Shown piece by piece: positions 15,520 through 23,793 of a stretch of DNA of 64,000 nucleotides. Numbering within the stretch: the stretch's first letter is position 1; every line of letters starts with the position of its first letter. The position numbers were made by a program, and so were the translations under genes. Source of the stretch: Eubacteriales bacterium (GTDB lineage: Bacteria > Bacillota > Clostridia > Oscillospirales > Oscillospiraceae); contig JAUNQI010000004.1 in assembly GCA_030536255.1 (NCBI GenBank), positions 46,210-110,209 of the forward strand. The letters are read 5' to 3'. The notes below the pieces were generated by a model. It saw nothing but the letters and a program-made list of their open reading frames with translations. It searched no databases and was not told the DNA's origin.

Positions 15520-16128
15520 TTGTTTGAGGATTTGATTGTAAAAAATACAAAGATGAGCGGAAGAGAGTTTTATTTTCGTTCGTTTACCTGGGGCTTACCT
15601 GTCAATGTCGGGGGAGCGCTCATTGCTGCAGTTCTGTTGTCAGCAGGGGTTGAACCCCATCGCTTCGGAAGATGTATTCAGTTTGATATAGGAAAAAACT
15701 GGGGCGGAGGCAGCCTTGGGGTCTTTATGTTCACATGCCGGAATGCCTCAAAGAGACTGAAGGAGCATGAGCACGGGCATGGACTCCAGAATTGCTACTA
15801 TGGTCCGTTTATGCCGTTGCTGGTAAATGTCCCTTCTTCCTTGAGATTCTGGTACAGGAAAGCGGTTCAAAGGCTTGTTCCGGAGAAAAAACTTCCGCCG
15901 TATGACAGTATCTGGTTTGAAGCGGAAGCCACCCGGATAGGAAAGGAGTATATAGAAAATATGGAAAATGAGTTCAGAAACGGGATTACTTCAGATGAAG
16001 TGAAAAAAATCGAGGAAGATGAGATCTGCGATTATCCGGTTCTGCGTACCGCTTCAAGAGTGCTGCTCGGAGCGCTTGCCGCAGTTCTCGCAGCAGAGAC
16101 GATTGCTTTCAAGAAAAATAAAAAATAA
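15520..16128 (+). CDS. Membrane-associated protein with HExxH motif, function unknown
   Basis: A 202-residue protein I cannot name. There is a hydrophobic segment near residues 27-43 (GLPVNVGGALIAAVLLSAGV), a His-rich site HEHGH at 83-87 that fits the HExxH zinc-peptidase pattern and is followed by GLQNCYYGPFMPLL, and a C-terminal hydrophobic helix (SRVLLGALAAVLAAETIAF) with a Lys-rich tail. A small membrane metallopeptidase is possible, but the motif also occurs by chance. The frame starts at TTG 15520 after a weak purine-rich site; no in-frame ATG gives the conserved N-terminus. It stands alone next to the tRNA-Val promoter. Confidence 0.6.
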   Translation: MFEDLIVKNTKMSGREFYFRSFTWGLPVNVGGALIAAVLLSAGVEPHRFGRCIQFDIGKNWGGGSLGVFMFTCRNASKRLKEHEHGHGLQNCYYGPFMPLLVNVPSSLRFWYRKAVQRLVPEKKLPPYDSIWFEAEATRIGKEYIENMENEFRNGITSDEVKKIEEDEICDYPVLRTASRVLLGALAAVLAAETIAFKKNKK

Positions 16129-16140
16129 TTAACAAAATAG

Positions 16141-16169
16141 TTGCAAAATGTAACCAATGGTGTTAAGAT
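16141..16169 (+). promoter_or_regulatory. Candidate promoter of the surface-protein gene
   Basis: TTGCAA (16141-16146) and TAAGAT (16164-16169) with 17-base spacing, 48 bases before the ATG. Confidence 0.55.
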
Positions 16170-16217
16170 AGACCAAAGTGAAATAATGTTTGTTTTTCTC
16201 TTGTACGGAGGAATAAA

Positions 16218-18026
16218 ATGAAAAAAATAGTTTCGTTACTTTTAATCATGATGCTTCTGTCGAGCTTTGTCCAGTTCGCCTTTGCTGGAAGTGTTGCAGC
16301 TTCCGCAGGAGCAGGAGGAAGTGTTTCCCAGAGCGGAGACACATGGACGGCAACGCCAAATACGGATTATCATTTTGTGAACTGGACAAAAGACGGATCT
16401 CCGTATTCGACTGCTAAAACGGTGCCGGCGACTGTGGCAGAGGAAGAAGATATTTCGATTGTTGCAAACTTTGCAGCATGCACCTACGGCGAAGGTCATG
16501 ATTCTACTGCTACCTGTACAGAGGATGGAGAAATAACTTATACCTGTTCTGGCTGTGGTCATGAAAAAAAAGAAACTGCAGCAAAGACCGGTCATAAATA
16601 TAACTCCAGCGGCGTATGCGCTGTCTGCGGCGCGAAGGACCCGGCAAAGATTACGGATGTAAATTTTGATAAAGGTCCCCTTACGATTCCAGCCGGAAGT
16701 TCGGATACTTTGACTGCCGTTATCACTCCAAGCACTGCAGCAGATGTAACTGTGAACTGGTCGGTTAATCCTCTTGGCATTGTAAGTGTTCCGCCTACAA
16801 CGAGCGGTAATTCGCCTGCGACAATTTCAGCGGTTGCTCCCAGTGGCTCGGCTATGGTGACGGCAAAGGTTACCGATAAATACAATAGCAGTTATACTAT
16901 CAGTTCTCAGGTAACAGTCGTTCCCGGATCTCCCGATCAGTACACAGTAAATGTAACTCCAAGCCCGGTTACCGGAGGGAGTGTTACAGGAACCGGATCC
17001 TATTCTTCCGGAAGCAACGCAGTGCTTACTGCAACGCCGGCTGAAGGATTTTCCTTTGACAAATGGGTGGATTCATCAGGAGCAACGCTTTCCACCGGAG
17101 CTTCCTATACGTTAACAAATATCAATAAAAATTATAATATTACCGCGGTGTTTACACAGAATACATCTCCGACAAAGTATACTGTGGCTGTTACGGTCAG
17201 CCCGGCCGGTGCAGGTACTGTCGGTGGAGGCGGAAGCTGGAATAGCGGGAGTAACACAATCCTTTCTGCAACTCCCAGCAGCGGCTATGTCTTTAACGAC
17301 TGGTATGATACAGACACAGGTTCCGTCCTTTCTTCCAACCTGACGTATACACTGACTGTAAACAGAAACTATAATATTCAGGCAAGATTTGCGCAGAACT
17401 CCTCTTCCGGATATAGAATAAACTATATTTTGAATGGCGGTACGCTGGATTCTCAGGTTACAAATCCTCAGTATTACCAGTATAATGTTTCCAGCGGTTT
17501 TGCACTGCCAAATTCTTCTCTGGTGACGCGCAGCGGATATACCTTTGGCGGATGGTACAATAATGCAAATTTGACAGGAAATCCTGTTACTACAATTGCT
17601 GCCGGTGAGGCTGGGGACAGGACATTTTATGCGAAGTGGATCTCTGCAACTGCAGTTAAATATGTGAAAGTCACTCACTCTGAGCATGGCGTGGTGTATA
17701 CGGGAGATTCTAAGGTCACGAGCGGAACGACTTTTGCCGTAAGACCAGGGGAATCCATCACATTCAAGTTTACGCCGGATAACCTGTATTACGTATATAA
17801 TCTGAAGGTTGCAGGTTCAAACCTTGGAAGCAAGGATAGTTATACTTTCGATTATAACACGATGCAAAGTGAGCTCATTGAAATGTATGTCGATTTTGGC
17901 TCAATTTACGGCAGTCCTAAAACCGGCGATGATTCTGATTTATTCCTCTGGGCTGCACTGGGATTTGGTGCATTTGTCTGCGGAGCGGCATCTTTTTCAT
18001 CAGTTCGTAAAAAGCGTGAGGAATAA
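16218..18026 (+). CDS. Cell-surface protein with bacterial repeats and sortase-like C-terminus
   Basis: Exported 602-residue surface protein. In order: signal peptide (1-23); a first InlB-type repeat (~24-90); a Cys-rich 'CTYGEGHDSTATCTEDG...CSGCG...CAVCG' segment (~93-140); an Ig-like Big_2 region (~142-235); two more bacterial repeats ('GGSVTGTGSYSSGSNAVLTA'; 'GAGTVGGGGSW'); an InlB B-repeat with 'RSGYTFGGWYNNA'; and a C-terminal SPKTGD motif near 566 before a hydrophobic helix and Lys/Arg tail. SPKTG is a variant of LPxTG, so sortase anchoring to the wall is likely though no sortase is in the window. The role (adhesion or matrix) is inference. It is followed two bases later by a small acidic protein. 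Confidence 0.85.
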   Translation: MKKIVSLLLIMMLLSSFVQFAFAGSVAASAGAGGSVSQSGDTWTATPNTDYHFVNWTKDGSPYSTAKTVPATVAEEEDISIVANFAACTYGEGHDSTATCTEDGEITYTCSGCGHEKKETAAKTGHKYNSSGVCAVCGAKDPAKITDVNFDKGPLTIPAGSSDTLTAVITPSTAADVTVNWSVNPLGIVSVPPTTSGNSPATISAVAPSGSAMVTAKVTDKYNSSYTISSQVTVVPGSPDQYTVNVTPSPVTGGSVTGTGSYSSGSNAVLTATPAEGFSFDKWVDSSGATLSTGASYTLTNINKNYNITAVFTQNTSPTKYTVAVTVSPAGAGTVGGGGSWNSGSNTILSATPSSGYVFNDWYDTDTGSVLSSNLTYTLTVNRNYNIQARFAQNSSSGYRINYILNGGTLDSQVTNPQYYQYNVSSGFALPNSSLVTRSGYTFGGWYNNANLTGNPVTTIAAGEAGDRTFYAKWISATAVKYVKVTHSEHGVVYTGDSKVTSGTTFAVRPGESITFKFTPDNLYYVYNLKVAGSNLGSKDSYTFDYNTMQSELIEMYVDFGSIYGSPKTGDDSDLFLWAALGFGAFVCGAASFSSVRKKREE

Positions 18027-18028
18027 TT

Positions 18029-18457
18029 ATGGGTCTTTGGAATAAAATAAAAAGGTTCTTTTCGGGTGAAAAGAGAGAAGAAGACTTAAATGAGAAGCTC
18101 AAAGGTGATCTTGAAGCTACTGTCGAAACGGTAAACTTTTCCGATGACGATCTTAGCGTTGAGTTTTTTGAAATGTCAGAAGATGCAGACATTTCTCCTG
18201 AAGAGGATCCCGATATTGAAGTCGAAATTGTTGATTCCGACGAGGAAGATACTTTTGTACTTTCTGAGCTTGATCCGGCAGAACCTTCTGAGAATACGGA
18301 AAGTTTCCTGAATCCGGATAACGAATGCGTAGAGCGTGCAGAGAACGTCGAAGGGAGCCCGGCAGATTGTCCGTCCCGTATGACGGATGAATATAAACAG
18401 TGGCTTAAAGAACAGGAAACGCAGAGAAATCAGCAGGATAATTCAATAGAATCATAA
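18029..18457 (+). CDS. Small acidic cytosolic protein, unknown
   Basis: A 142-residue protein beginning MGLWNKIKRFFSGEKREEDL, a basic and probably membrane-touching amphipathic N-terminus, followed by a long Asp/Glu-rich region (about residues 35-115) with low complexity. No domain recognised. The ATG lies two bases after the surface-protein stop, so it is co-transcribed and perhaps translationally coupled. A terminator follows at once. It may accompany the surface protein, but nothing in the sequence says how. Confidence 0.65.
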   Translation: MGLWNKIKRFFSGEKREEDLNEKLKGDLEATVETVNFSDDDLSVEFFEMSEDADISPEEDPDIEVEIVDSDEEDTFVLSELDPAEPSENTESFLNPDNECVERAENVEGSPADCPSRMTDEYKQWLKEQETQRNQQDNSIES

Positions 18458-18460
18458 ATT

Positions 18461-18492
18461 AAAAAGAGCAACCGCTTTTCGGCTGCTCTTTC
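18461..18492 (+). terminator. Terminator of the surface-protein pair
   Basis: Hairpin AGAGCAACCG / CGGCTGCTCT (one mismatch) with a 5-base loop followed by TTTCTG. Confidence 0.8.
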
Positions 18493-18519
18493 TGTACGTC
18501 TTTAAAAGGAGAAAAGAAA

Positions 18520-19713
18520 ATGTTTGATTTTACAACGATACTTGACCGTGCCGGAAAGGATTCCCTTGCTGCTGATAAAATCCCGTATGACGGGGTATCG
18601 GTGGATGAGGGCTTTTCGAGAATACCTATGTGGATTGCGGACATGAGCTTTCCTACAGCCGAGTGTGTACTGAATGCAATGAAAAAAAGACTTGAGATGC
18701 CGAATTTCGGATATTTTGCCGAGCCGGATGCGTATTATAACGCAATTATCCGCTGGCATAAACATCGTAAGGGAGTCGATGACCTGAAAAAAGAATTTAT
18801 CGGCTATGAAAACGGTGTTCTGGGAGGAGTAGCTTCTGCTGTTTCAGCGTTTACCACGCCGGGAGACAAGCTCCTGCTTCATTCTCCGACATATGTCGGT
18901 TTTACGCAAACCATTGATGGGCTTGGAAGAACAATCGTTCACAGTGAGCTTGAGCGCGATGAGAACGGTATCTGGCGTATGAATTTTGAGGACATGGATG
19001 CCAAAATCAAAAAAAACAATATCAATTTTGTCATCTTCTGCTCACCGCATAATCCGACTGGCCGTGTCTGGGAGCGCTGGGAAATCGAAAAAGCGATGGA
19101 AGTCTATGCTGCTAACGGCTGTGTGGTAGTTTCTGATGAAATCTGGTCGGACATTATTATGCCGGGATATACGCATATTCCTACTCAGACGATTTCAGAA
19201 GACGCAAAAAACAGGACCATAGCTTTCTATGCTCCTTCAAAAACATTCTCAATTGCCGGTCTGGTCGGGTCGTATCATGTTATTTACAATAAATATCTTC
19301 GGGACAGAGTGTCAAGACAGAGTGAAAGTACGCATTATAATGAAAGTAATGTCCTTTCTATGCATGCTCTTCTCGGAGGATACAGCGATGAAGGAAATGC
19401 ATGGACGGATTGCATGATCAGCACGATCAGCGGGAATCTGAACTATGCCTGTGATTTTATTGAAGAAAACTGGCCCGGTGTGAACGTGATGCGGCCTCAG
19501 GGAACATATATGCTTTATCTGGACTGTTCAGAATGGCTTGCTGAACATGGAGTAACGATTCAGGAACTGCTCGAACGAGGTGTGAGAAAAGGCGTGATCT
19601 GGCAGAACGGGGAGGCCTTTATGAGGAAAAACACCATCAGAATGAACCTTGCGTTGCCCTTCGCACTGGAAAAAGAAGCTTTTGACAGACTGAAACAATA
19701 TGTGTTTATCTGA
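18520..19713 (+). CDS. MalY/PatB-family PLP-dependent C-S lyase/aminotransferase
   Basis: PLP enzyme of fold type I, 397 residues, in the MalY/PatB group, which cleaves cystathionine or cysteine to pyruvate, ammonia and a thiol, and sometimes transaminates. Family marks: 'IPMWIADMSFPTAECV', 'SPHNPTGRVW', 'VVVSDEIWSDI' and 'YAPSKTFSIAGL', whose Lys binds PLP. It is cytosolic, with an AAGGAG ribosome site, and is a single gene converging with trmN6; the stops nearly touch at 19713/19714. Substrate preference cannot be read. Confidence 0.9.
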   Translation: MFDFTTILDRAGKDSLAADKIPYDGVSVDEGFSRIPMWIADMSFPTAECVLNAMKKRLEMPNFGYFAEPDAYYNAIIRWHKHRKGVDDLKKEFIGYENGVLGGVASAVSAFTTPGDKLLLHSPTYVGFTQTIDGLGRTIVHSELERDENGIWRMNFEDMDAKIKKNNINFVIFCSPHNPTGRVWERWEIEKAMEVYAANGCVVVSDEIWSDIIMPGYTHIPTQTISEDAKNRTIAFYAPSKTFSIAGLVGSYHVIYNKYLRDRVSRQSESTHYNESNVLSMHALLGGYSDEGNAWTDCMISTISGNLNYACDFIEENWPGVNVMRPQGTYMLYLDCSEWLAEHGVTIQELLERGVRKGVIWQNGEAFMRKNTIRMNLALPFALEKEAFDRLKQYVFI

Positions 19714-20433
19714 TTACTGATCTCTGTGATATATTCTTTTGATTTCGTCGGTATCAGTTCCGTCCGGATTTTTTAGGATGAGAAGCGGCTCGATTTTTAA
19801 TCCGCTTTTTCCGCCTCGCCGTCCTTCCACGAGGATAAGACTCGGAACAGAGTCGGCAGTATGAGCAACGAGCCTTAATCGCTTGGGTTCGATACTGTGA
19901 CGTCTCATGGTGTCAAAAACCTCAGTGAGCCTTTCCGGCCGGTGTACAAAGGCTACTTTCCCGTCCCAGCGGCAGAGAAATTCGGCGGCAGAACAGAGAT
20001 CCTCCAGGGTGCAGGAGACTTCTCCTCTGGCAGTAGCCCTCCTGATATCAGGCGATACATCTCCGGAGCTGACAGGAAAATAAGGAGGATTAGATACAAC
20101 GAGATCGAAACTGCCGGATCTGAAAAGCTCACGGTAATTTCTCAAATCTGAATTTACGATCCGGCTCCTGTCTTCTAATTTGTTATGCGCCATGTTTTCG
20201 GATGCCAGTGCGGCGGCTTCCTGATCTATTTCAATACCGGTCATATGGAGTCGGGAATTCCTTGCAAGAAGAAGCATAGAAATGACTCCGGATGCGCAGC
20301 CCAGGTCAATTCCGGACTTTGCTCCGGAAACTGTTATGAAGTTTCCGAGAAGGACGGAATCGGTTCCAAACCGGAAATTTTCAGATTGGGCGAATTCCGG
20401 ACCACCCTTCCATAGATAATCAAATTCTGCCAT
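19714..20433 (-). CDS. trmN6: tRNA1(Val) (adenine37-N6)-methyltransferase-like protein
   Basis: SAM-dependent methyltransferase of 239 residues in the TrmN6/YfiC group. The SAM motif is 'GIDLGCASGVISMLLLAR' and the catalytic NPPY (in 'DLVVSNPPYFPV') is intact, diagnostic of N6-adenine methylation. The N-terminal 'FRFGTDSVLLGNFI' is also typical. In E. coli the enzyme modifies A37 of tRNA-Val; the substrate here is by homology. C-terminal 'VEGRRGGKSGLKIEPLLIL' fits the family. Confidence 0.9.
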   Translation of the reverse strand: MAEFDYLWKGGPEFAQSENFRFGTDSVLLGNFITVSGAKSGIDLGCASGVISMLLLARNSRLHMTGIEIDQEAAALASENMAHNKLEDRSRIVNSDLRNYRELFRSGSFDLVVSNPPYFPVSSGDVSPDIRRATARGEVSCTLEDLCSAAEFLCRWDGKVAFVHRPERLTEVFDTMRRHSIEPKRLRLVAHTADSVPSLILVEGRRGGKSGLKIEPLLILKNPDGTDTDEIKRIYHRDQ

Positions 20434-20472
20434 TTTTCCTCCACGCGAATCAGCTGTTTCCGGATGAGCCGG

Positions 20473-20507
20473 TAAAATAAAACAGAGGGCGAAAAACTCG
20501 CCCTCTG
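20473..20507 (-). terminator. Ferredoxin terminator
   Basis: Stem CAGAGGGCGA / TCGCCCTCTG (20483-20507) followed on the minus strand by TTTTATTTTA. Confidence 0.85.
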
Positions 20508-20522
20508 CTCTATAGCGGGAAA

Positions 20523-20690
20523 TTACTCTTCCTTGATTGCATCTGCAGGGCAGTTAGCAACACAGGTTCCGCACTGCAGGCACTTGTCCTGGTCGATAAC
20601 GTAATGTGCATCACCCATATCGATTGCTTCTGCAGGGCAGGCACCTGCACAGGTTCCGCAAGACAGGCACTCGTCAGAAATAACGAACAT
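20523..20690 (-). CDS. 2[4Fe-4S] ferredoxin
   Basis: A 55-residue clostridial-type ferredoxin, a soluble low-potential electron carrier. Two cluster motifs are present: CLSCGTCAGACP and CLQCGTCVANCP, separated by a short linker. Length and symmetry are typical. The ATG at 20690 has a CGGAGG ribosome site. It probably serves anaerobic redox enzymes such as the NfnAB-type complex encoded at 43.7-46 kb. Single gene with its own terminator. Confidence 0.96.
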   Translation of the reverse strand: MFVISDECLSCGTCAGACPAEAIDMGDAHYVIDQDKCLQCGTCVANCPADAIKEE

Positions 20691-20783
20691 CGTAAATACC
20701 TCCGTATATTTTTCCCGTTCGGGTGTAATAATTGTAACACAATTAATGTAAAAAGCAAATAAGAAAATTGAAACTGTTTTTAC

Positions 20784-20812
20784 TTGACAAAATTAAAGCA
20801 GGGTGGTATCCT
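20784..20812 (+). promoter_or_regulatory. tRNA-Ser promoter
   Basis: TTGACA (20784-20789), 17-base spacer, TATCCT (20807-20812), ending 17 bases before the tRNA. Confidence 0.8.
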
Positions 20813-20829
20813 ATCTCAGAAATCGGTTT

Positions 20830-20918
20830 GCAGTAGTACCCAAGAGGCCGAAGGGGCTCCCCTGCTAAGGGAGTAGGCGTGTAAAAAGCGCGCAAGAGTT
20901 CAAATCTCTTCTACTGCG
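20830..20918 (+). tRNA. tRNA-Ser (anticodon GCT)
   Basis: Class II tRNA of 89 bases: acceptor GCAGTAG/CTACTGC, anticodon arm CTCCC-CTGCTAA-GGGAG with anticodon GCT, long variable arm around TAGGCGTG...AGCGCGC, T arm AAGAG-TTCAAAT-CTCTT, discriminator G. CCA is not encoded. Confidence 0.95.
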
Positions 20919-20926
20919 CTTAATAT

Positions 20927-20954
20927 AAAGCTCCACGTCAGTGGAGCTTTATTT
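20927..20954 (+). terminator. tRNA-Ser terminator
   Basis: Perfect 10-bp stem AAAGCTCCAC / GTGGAGCTTT with a 4-base loop, then ATTTC. Confidence 0.88.
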
Positions 20955-20991
20955 CATAAAAGACATTTTTATGGAAAAGGAGACTATAGCA

Positions 20992-22704
20992 ATGAAAAAA
21001 ATATTGGCTGTTGTTCTTGTTCTGGTGATGGCGTTCATGCTCTGCGGCTGCTGCCTGAAGCATGAATTCGCTCCTGCAACCTGCACGGAGCCCGAAACCT
21101 GCACGAAGTGCGGAAAAACTCAGGGTGAAGCGCTTGGCCATAAATGGCAGGATGCCGACTGCACGGAGCCGAAGACCTGCAGCGTCTGTGGCGAGACTGA
21201 AGGCGAAGCCTTAGGCCATGACTGGACGGAAGCAACCTGCACGGAACCGAAGACCTGCACCGTCTGCGGAGCGACCGAGGGTGAAGCTTTAGGTCATGAC
21301 TGGGCGGAAGCAACCTGTACGGAACCGAAGACCTGCACCGTCTGCGGAGCAACTGAGGGTGAGGAAGCAGGTCATGAGTGGGCAGAGGCAACCTGCACGG
21401 AGCCGAAGACCTGCACCGTCTGCGGAGCAACTGAAGGCGAGGCATCAGGCCATGAGTGGGCAGAAGCAACCTGCACGGAGCCGAAAACCTGCACTGTCTG
21501 CGGGGAAACGGAAGGTGCAGCACTCGGTCATACAGGTGAGGCTGTAGCTGCAGTTAAACCTACCTGCACGGAAACGGGCCTTACTCAGGGAAGAGTATGC
21601 ACCGTCTGCGGAGAGATCCTGATCGCTCAGAAGGAAATTCCTGCGCTCGGACATAGCTGGGCGGATGCAACGATGCTTGAGCCCAAAACCTGTTCTGTCT
21701 GCGGTGAAACAGAAGGAAAGGCAATAAAGGACGAAGCGGCAGTTGTCATTAACGGTACGGATTATTCTGTCGGATATATGAATTATGCCGGTGCAGCAAC
21801 TTATTATGATTTCCTCGCAAATTACGGCGGATATGCTGCTCTCTTCGGTCTTGATACAAGTCTTCCTCTTTCTGAACAGGAATGTGGTGTATCTGATGAT
21901 GCAGGTACCTGGGAAGACTATTTTAAAAATGAAGCGGTAGCTACCGTAAAGGTAAACCGTGCGCTTCTCGATTATGCTGAAGAAAACGGAATCAGTCTTA
22001 CCGAAGAGGAGACCAGGGAGATTTCCGATTATATTGACTCTTATGAAGAGTATCTTGTATCATACGCTTTTGAAAACTTTGATGCAGCGCTTGAGGAATT
22101 GTACGGTCCTTATGCTGAAAAAGAATATCTCGTCAGCGATTCGGTTAACGATGCCGTTGTCCAGAGAGCATACAGCTCCAGATTCAATGAGATCCTTGAT
22201 TCCCTTACTGAGGAAGATATTGCGGACTGCCCCCGTATTGATGCGCGTCATGTTCTGATTATGGCTGAACCGGATGAAGACGGTATAAGCTATTCTCAGG
22301 AGGCGCTGGACCGTGCGGAATACCGCGCAGAAGCTGTTCTCAGAATCTTTGAGCGTGGGGATATGACCGAAGACAGTTTTGCTGAACTGGCAAAGCTCTA
22401 TTCTGAGGATCAGGGTTCCGCTGAGGCTGGTGGACTTTACACCGCTGTGGCTCCCGGACAGATGGTTGAGGAATTTGATGCCTTCTGCTTTGACGAGGCA
22501 CGTCAGCCCGGAGATACCGCTATTGTTTACGGTACCAACGGAGCTTATGCAGGATATCATGTAATGTACTTCGTTGGAGATAACACAGATGCTTCCTATA
22601 ACGAAGTTGCCAATGCAAAGATCAATGAATGGTTTGAACAGCTTATAACTTCAGCTGAAGTTGAGAAAACCGAGTATTTTGACTTTGTCAGCATCGAAGC
22701 CTGA
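20992..22704 (+). CDS. Lipoprotein with Cys-rich tandem repeats and PpiC-type foldase domain
   Basis: Exported 570-residue lipoprotein: signal peptide MKKILAVVLVLVMAFMLCGC with a C in lipobox position. Residues ~22-245 hold about six 26-residue repeats (core TCTEPKTCTVCGATEGEA, then GHxW) plus two divergent ones, each with a CxxC. From ~417 a parvulin/PpiC rotamase domain is visible ('DARHVLIMAEP', 'FAELAKLYSEDQGSAEAGGL', 'GYHVMYFVGD'), as in PrsA. The start was chosen at 20992 for the AAAGGAG site rather than the upstream frame start. Likely a secreted-protein foldase. The repeat block could bind metal or redox-active partners, which is inference. Confidence 0.85.
   Translation: MKKILAVVLVLVMAFMLCGCCLKHEFAPATCTEPETCTKCGKTQGEALGHKWQDADCTEPKTCSVCGETEGEALGHDWTEATCTEPKTCTVCGATEGEALGHDWAEATCTEPKTCTVCGATEGEEAGHEWAEATCTEPKTCTVCGATEGEASGHEWAEATCTEPKTCTVCGETEGAALGHTGEAVAAVKPTCTETGLTQGRVCTVCGEILIAQKEIPALGHSWADATMLEPKTCSVCGETEGKAIKDEAAVVINGTDYSVGYMNYAGAATYYDFLANYGGYAALFGLDTSLPLSEQECGVSDDAGTWEDYFKNEAVATVKVNRALLDYAEENGISLTEEETREISDYIDSYEEYLVSYAFENFDAALEELYGPYAEKEYLVSDSVNDAVVQRAYSSRFNEILDSLTEEDIADCPRIDARHVLIMAEPDEDGISYSQEALDRAEYRAEAVLRIFERGDMTEDSFAELAKLYSEDQGSAEAGGLYTAVAPGQMVEEFDAFCFDEARQPGDTAIVYGTNGAYAGYHVMYFVGDNTDASYNEVANAKINEWFEQLITSAEVEKTEYFDFVSIEA
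21055..21720 (+). repeat. 78-bp tandem repeats in the PpiC lipoprotein gene
   Basis: In-frame units of 78 bases (26 codons; for example TTAGGCCATG at 21211 and TTAGGTCATG at 21289), about six well conserved and two diverged. Near identity of the middle units points to recent expansion or ongoing unit gain and loss. Confidence 0.85.
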
Positions 22705-22725
22705 CAGATTTTCTGAATAAAATTA

Positions 22726-22757
22726 TGGCGCACGGTATTTACCGTGCGCTGTGTTTT
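22726..22757 (+). terminator. Terminator of the PpiC lipoprotein gene
   Basis: Perfect 9-bp stem GCGCACGGT / ACCGTGCGC, 4-base loop, then TGTGTTTT. Confidence 0.82.
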
Positions 22758-22800
22758 ATAACTTCGTTAATATAATTTCTGTTTCGGCAGAATAATAAAT

Positions 22801-22851
22801 GCTCCCTTTATGTTGACAGTTTACATTTGAGCTGTCTTTCATAAAGGGAGC
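22801..22851 (-). terminator. Terminator of the E2-like gene
   Basis: Outer 12-bp stem GCTCCCTTTATG / CATAAAGGGAGC with an inner GACAG/CTGTC stem; A/T-rich on both sides, so possibly bidirectional. Confidence 0.75.
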
Positions 22852-22875
22852 GTTTTATCATCGGTTGCGGTTTGT

Positions 22876-23757
22876 TCAGCTGACATCTTCAATTACTCTG
22901 GAAGGAGAACGCTCAAGAATTTCAGGATGTGCAAAAATATACCTGAGCGCCTGCAGAAACTGTGCGTAATAATGTCCGTCTGCAATTCTTTCGTCAAGAA
23001 CAAATTTTGTATCAATATATTTTTTGGAAACAGTTTGCCCTGTCCTGTCAATTTCATAGGCACGTCTTTTTGCACCGAAGGCGATAAATACAGGAAGATT
23101 TCCAAAGTTGTATATGTGATGAAAGACAGGACCGATTCGGAGAGAACCAAGGTCGGTGATGATCATTGAACCGTGGAACGGGCTGGCGTTAATCAGACTC
23201 TGCGGGAGCCATCCGAAATAATCCATGGCCTTCAGTACACCGAGGATCATTCGCAGGATCATGCGGGGGAATCTGGAGAGCGTTTCCGCAACTTCTTCCG
23301 TTCCGTTCCTGTCAACCCCGGATTTTATTTCATCAACCTTCTCATTTATCTTTCGATATACATCGAAAATTGTATCAGTGGGCTCAAAATCCACTTTTAT
23401 GGTAGTTTCTGATGCATCGACGGAGAGAGAACGCTTGATGGTCATTACAATGGTGATGGTATTCCTTGCGTAGATCCTTCTTCCCGCAACAAACCGGTTC
23501 ATCCCGGGAAGCATGGAGAGACAGCGAATATAGGATGCAATCATAAAATGGAGAAAACCGATGCCCTTATAGCCGTTGACTCTCTCCTGCCTCAGACATT
23601 TGTCAACAGCGGAAACCTCAAAGCTTTCTTCATATTGATTGCATGCATCATTACGCTGAGGCATAATGTATGGAATAAACTTGTTGAATGCCGGCAGTGA
23701 ACGGAGCAGACGCCCGTCTTTTCTGTCTCCTGCGCGGTGTTTGTAAGAACTCTGCAT
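22876..23757 (-). CDS. Orphan E2-type acyltransferase catalytic domain, active-site His absent
   Basis: A 293-residue protein made of the catalytic domain of 2-oxoacid dehydrogenase E2/chloramphenicol acetyltransferase, with no lipoyl or E1-binding domain and no E1/E3 genes nearby. The C-terminal half contains 'ITDLGSLRIGPVFHHIYN' and 'FVLDERIADGHYYAQFLQ'. The usual DHRxxDG motif here reads DERIADG, so the catalytic His is Glu. It may be inactive as a transferase or have another role. Strong GGGAGG ribosome site before ATG 23757. Unrelated neighbours give no hint. Confidence 0.75.
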   Translation of the reverse strand: MQSSYKHRAGDRKDGRLLRSLPAFNKFIPYIMPQRNDACNQYEESFEVSAVDKCLRQERVNGYKGIGFLHFMIASYIRCLSMLPGMNRFVAGRRIYARNTITIVMTIKRSLSVDASETTIKVDFEPTDTIFDVYRKINEKVDEIKSGVDRNGTEEVAETLSRFPRMILRMILGVLKAMDYFGWLPQSLINASPFHGSMIITDLGSLRIGPVFHHIYNFGNLPVFIAFGAKRRAYEIDRTGQTVSKKYIDTKFVLDERIADGHYYAQFLQALRYIFAHPEILERSPSRVIEDVS

Positions 23758-23793
23758 GGAAACCTCCCTGAAACAATCACAGTAATTATACGG

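Noticed and set aside
20510..20758. 82-residue minus-strand frame over the ferredoxin
   Set aside because: Out of frame with the 55-residue ferredoxin, which has both cluster motifs and a ribosome site.
21055..21720. CRISPR-like array
   Set aside because: The 78-bp repeats are contiguous, in frame and have no unique spacers; they are protein-coding tandem repeats.
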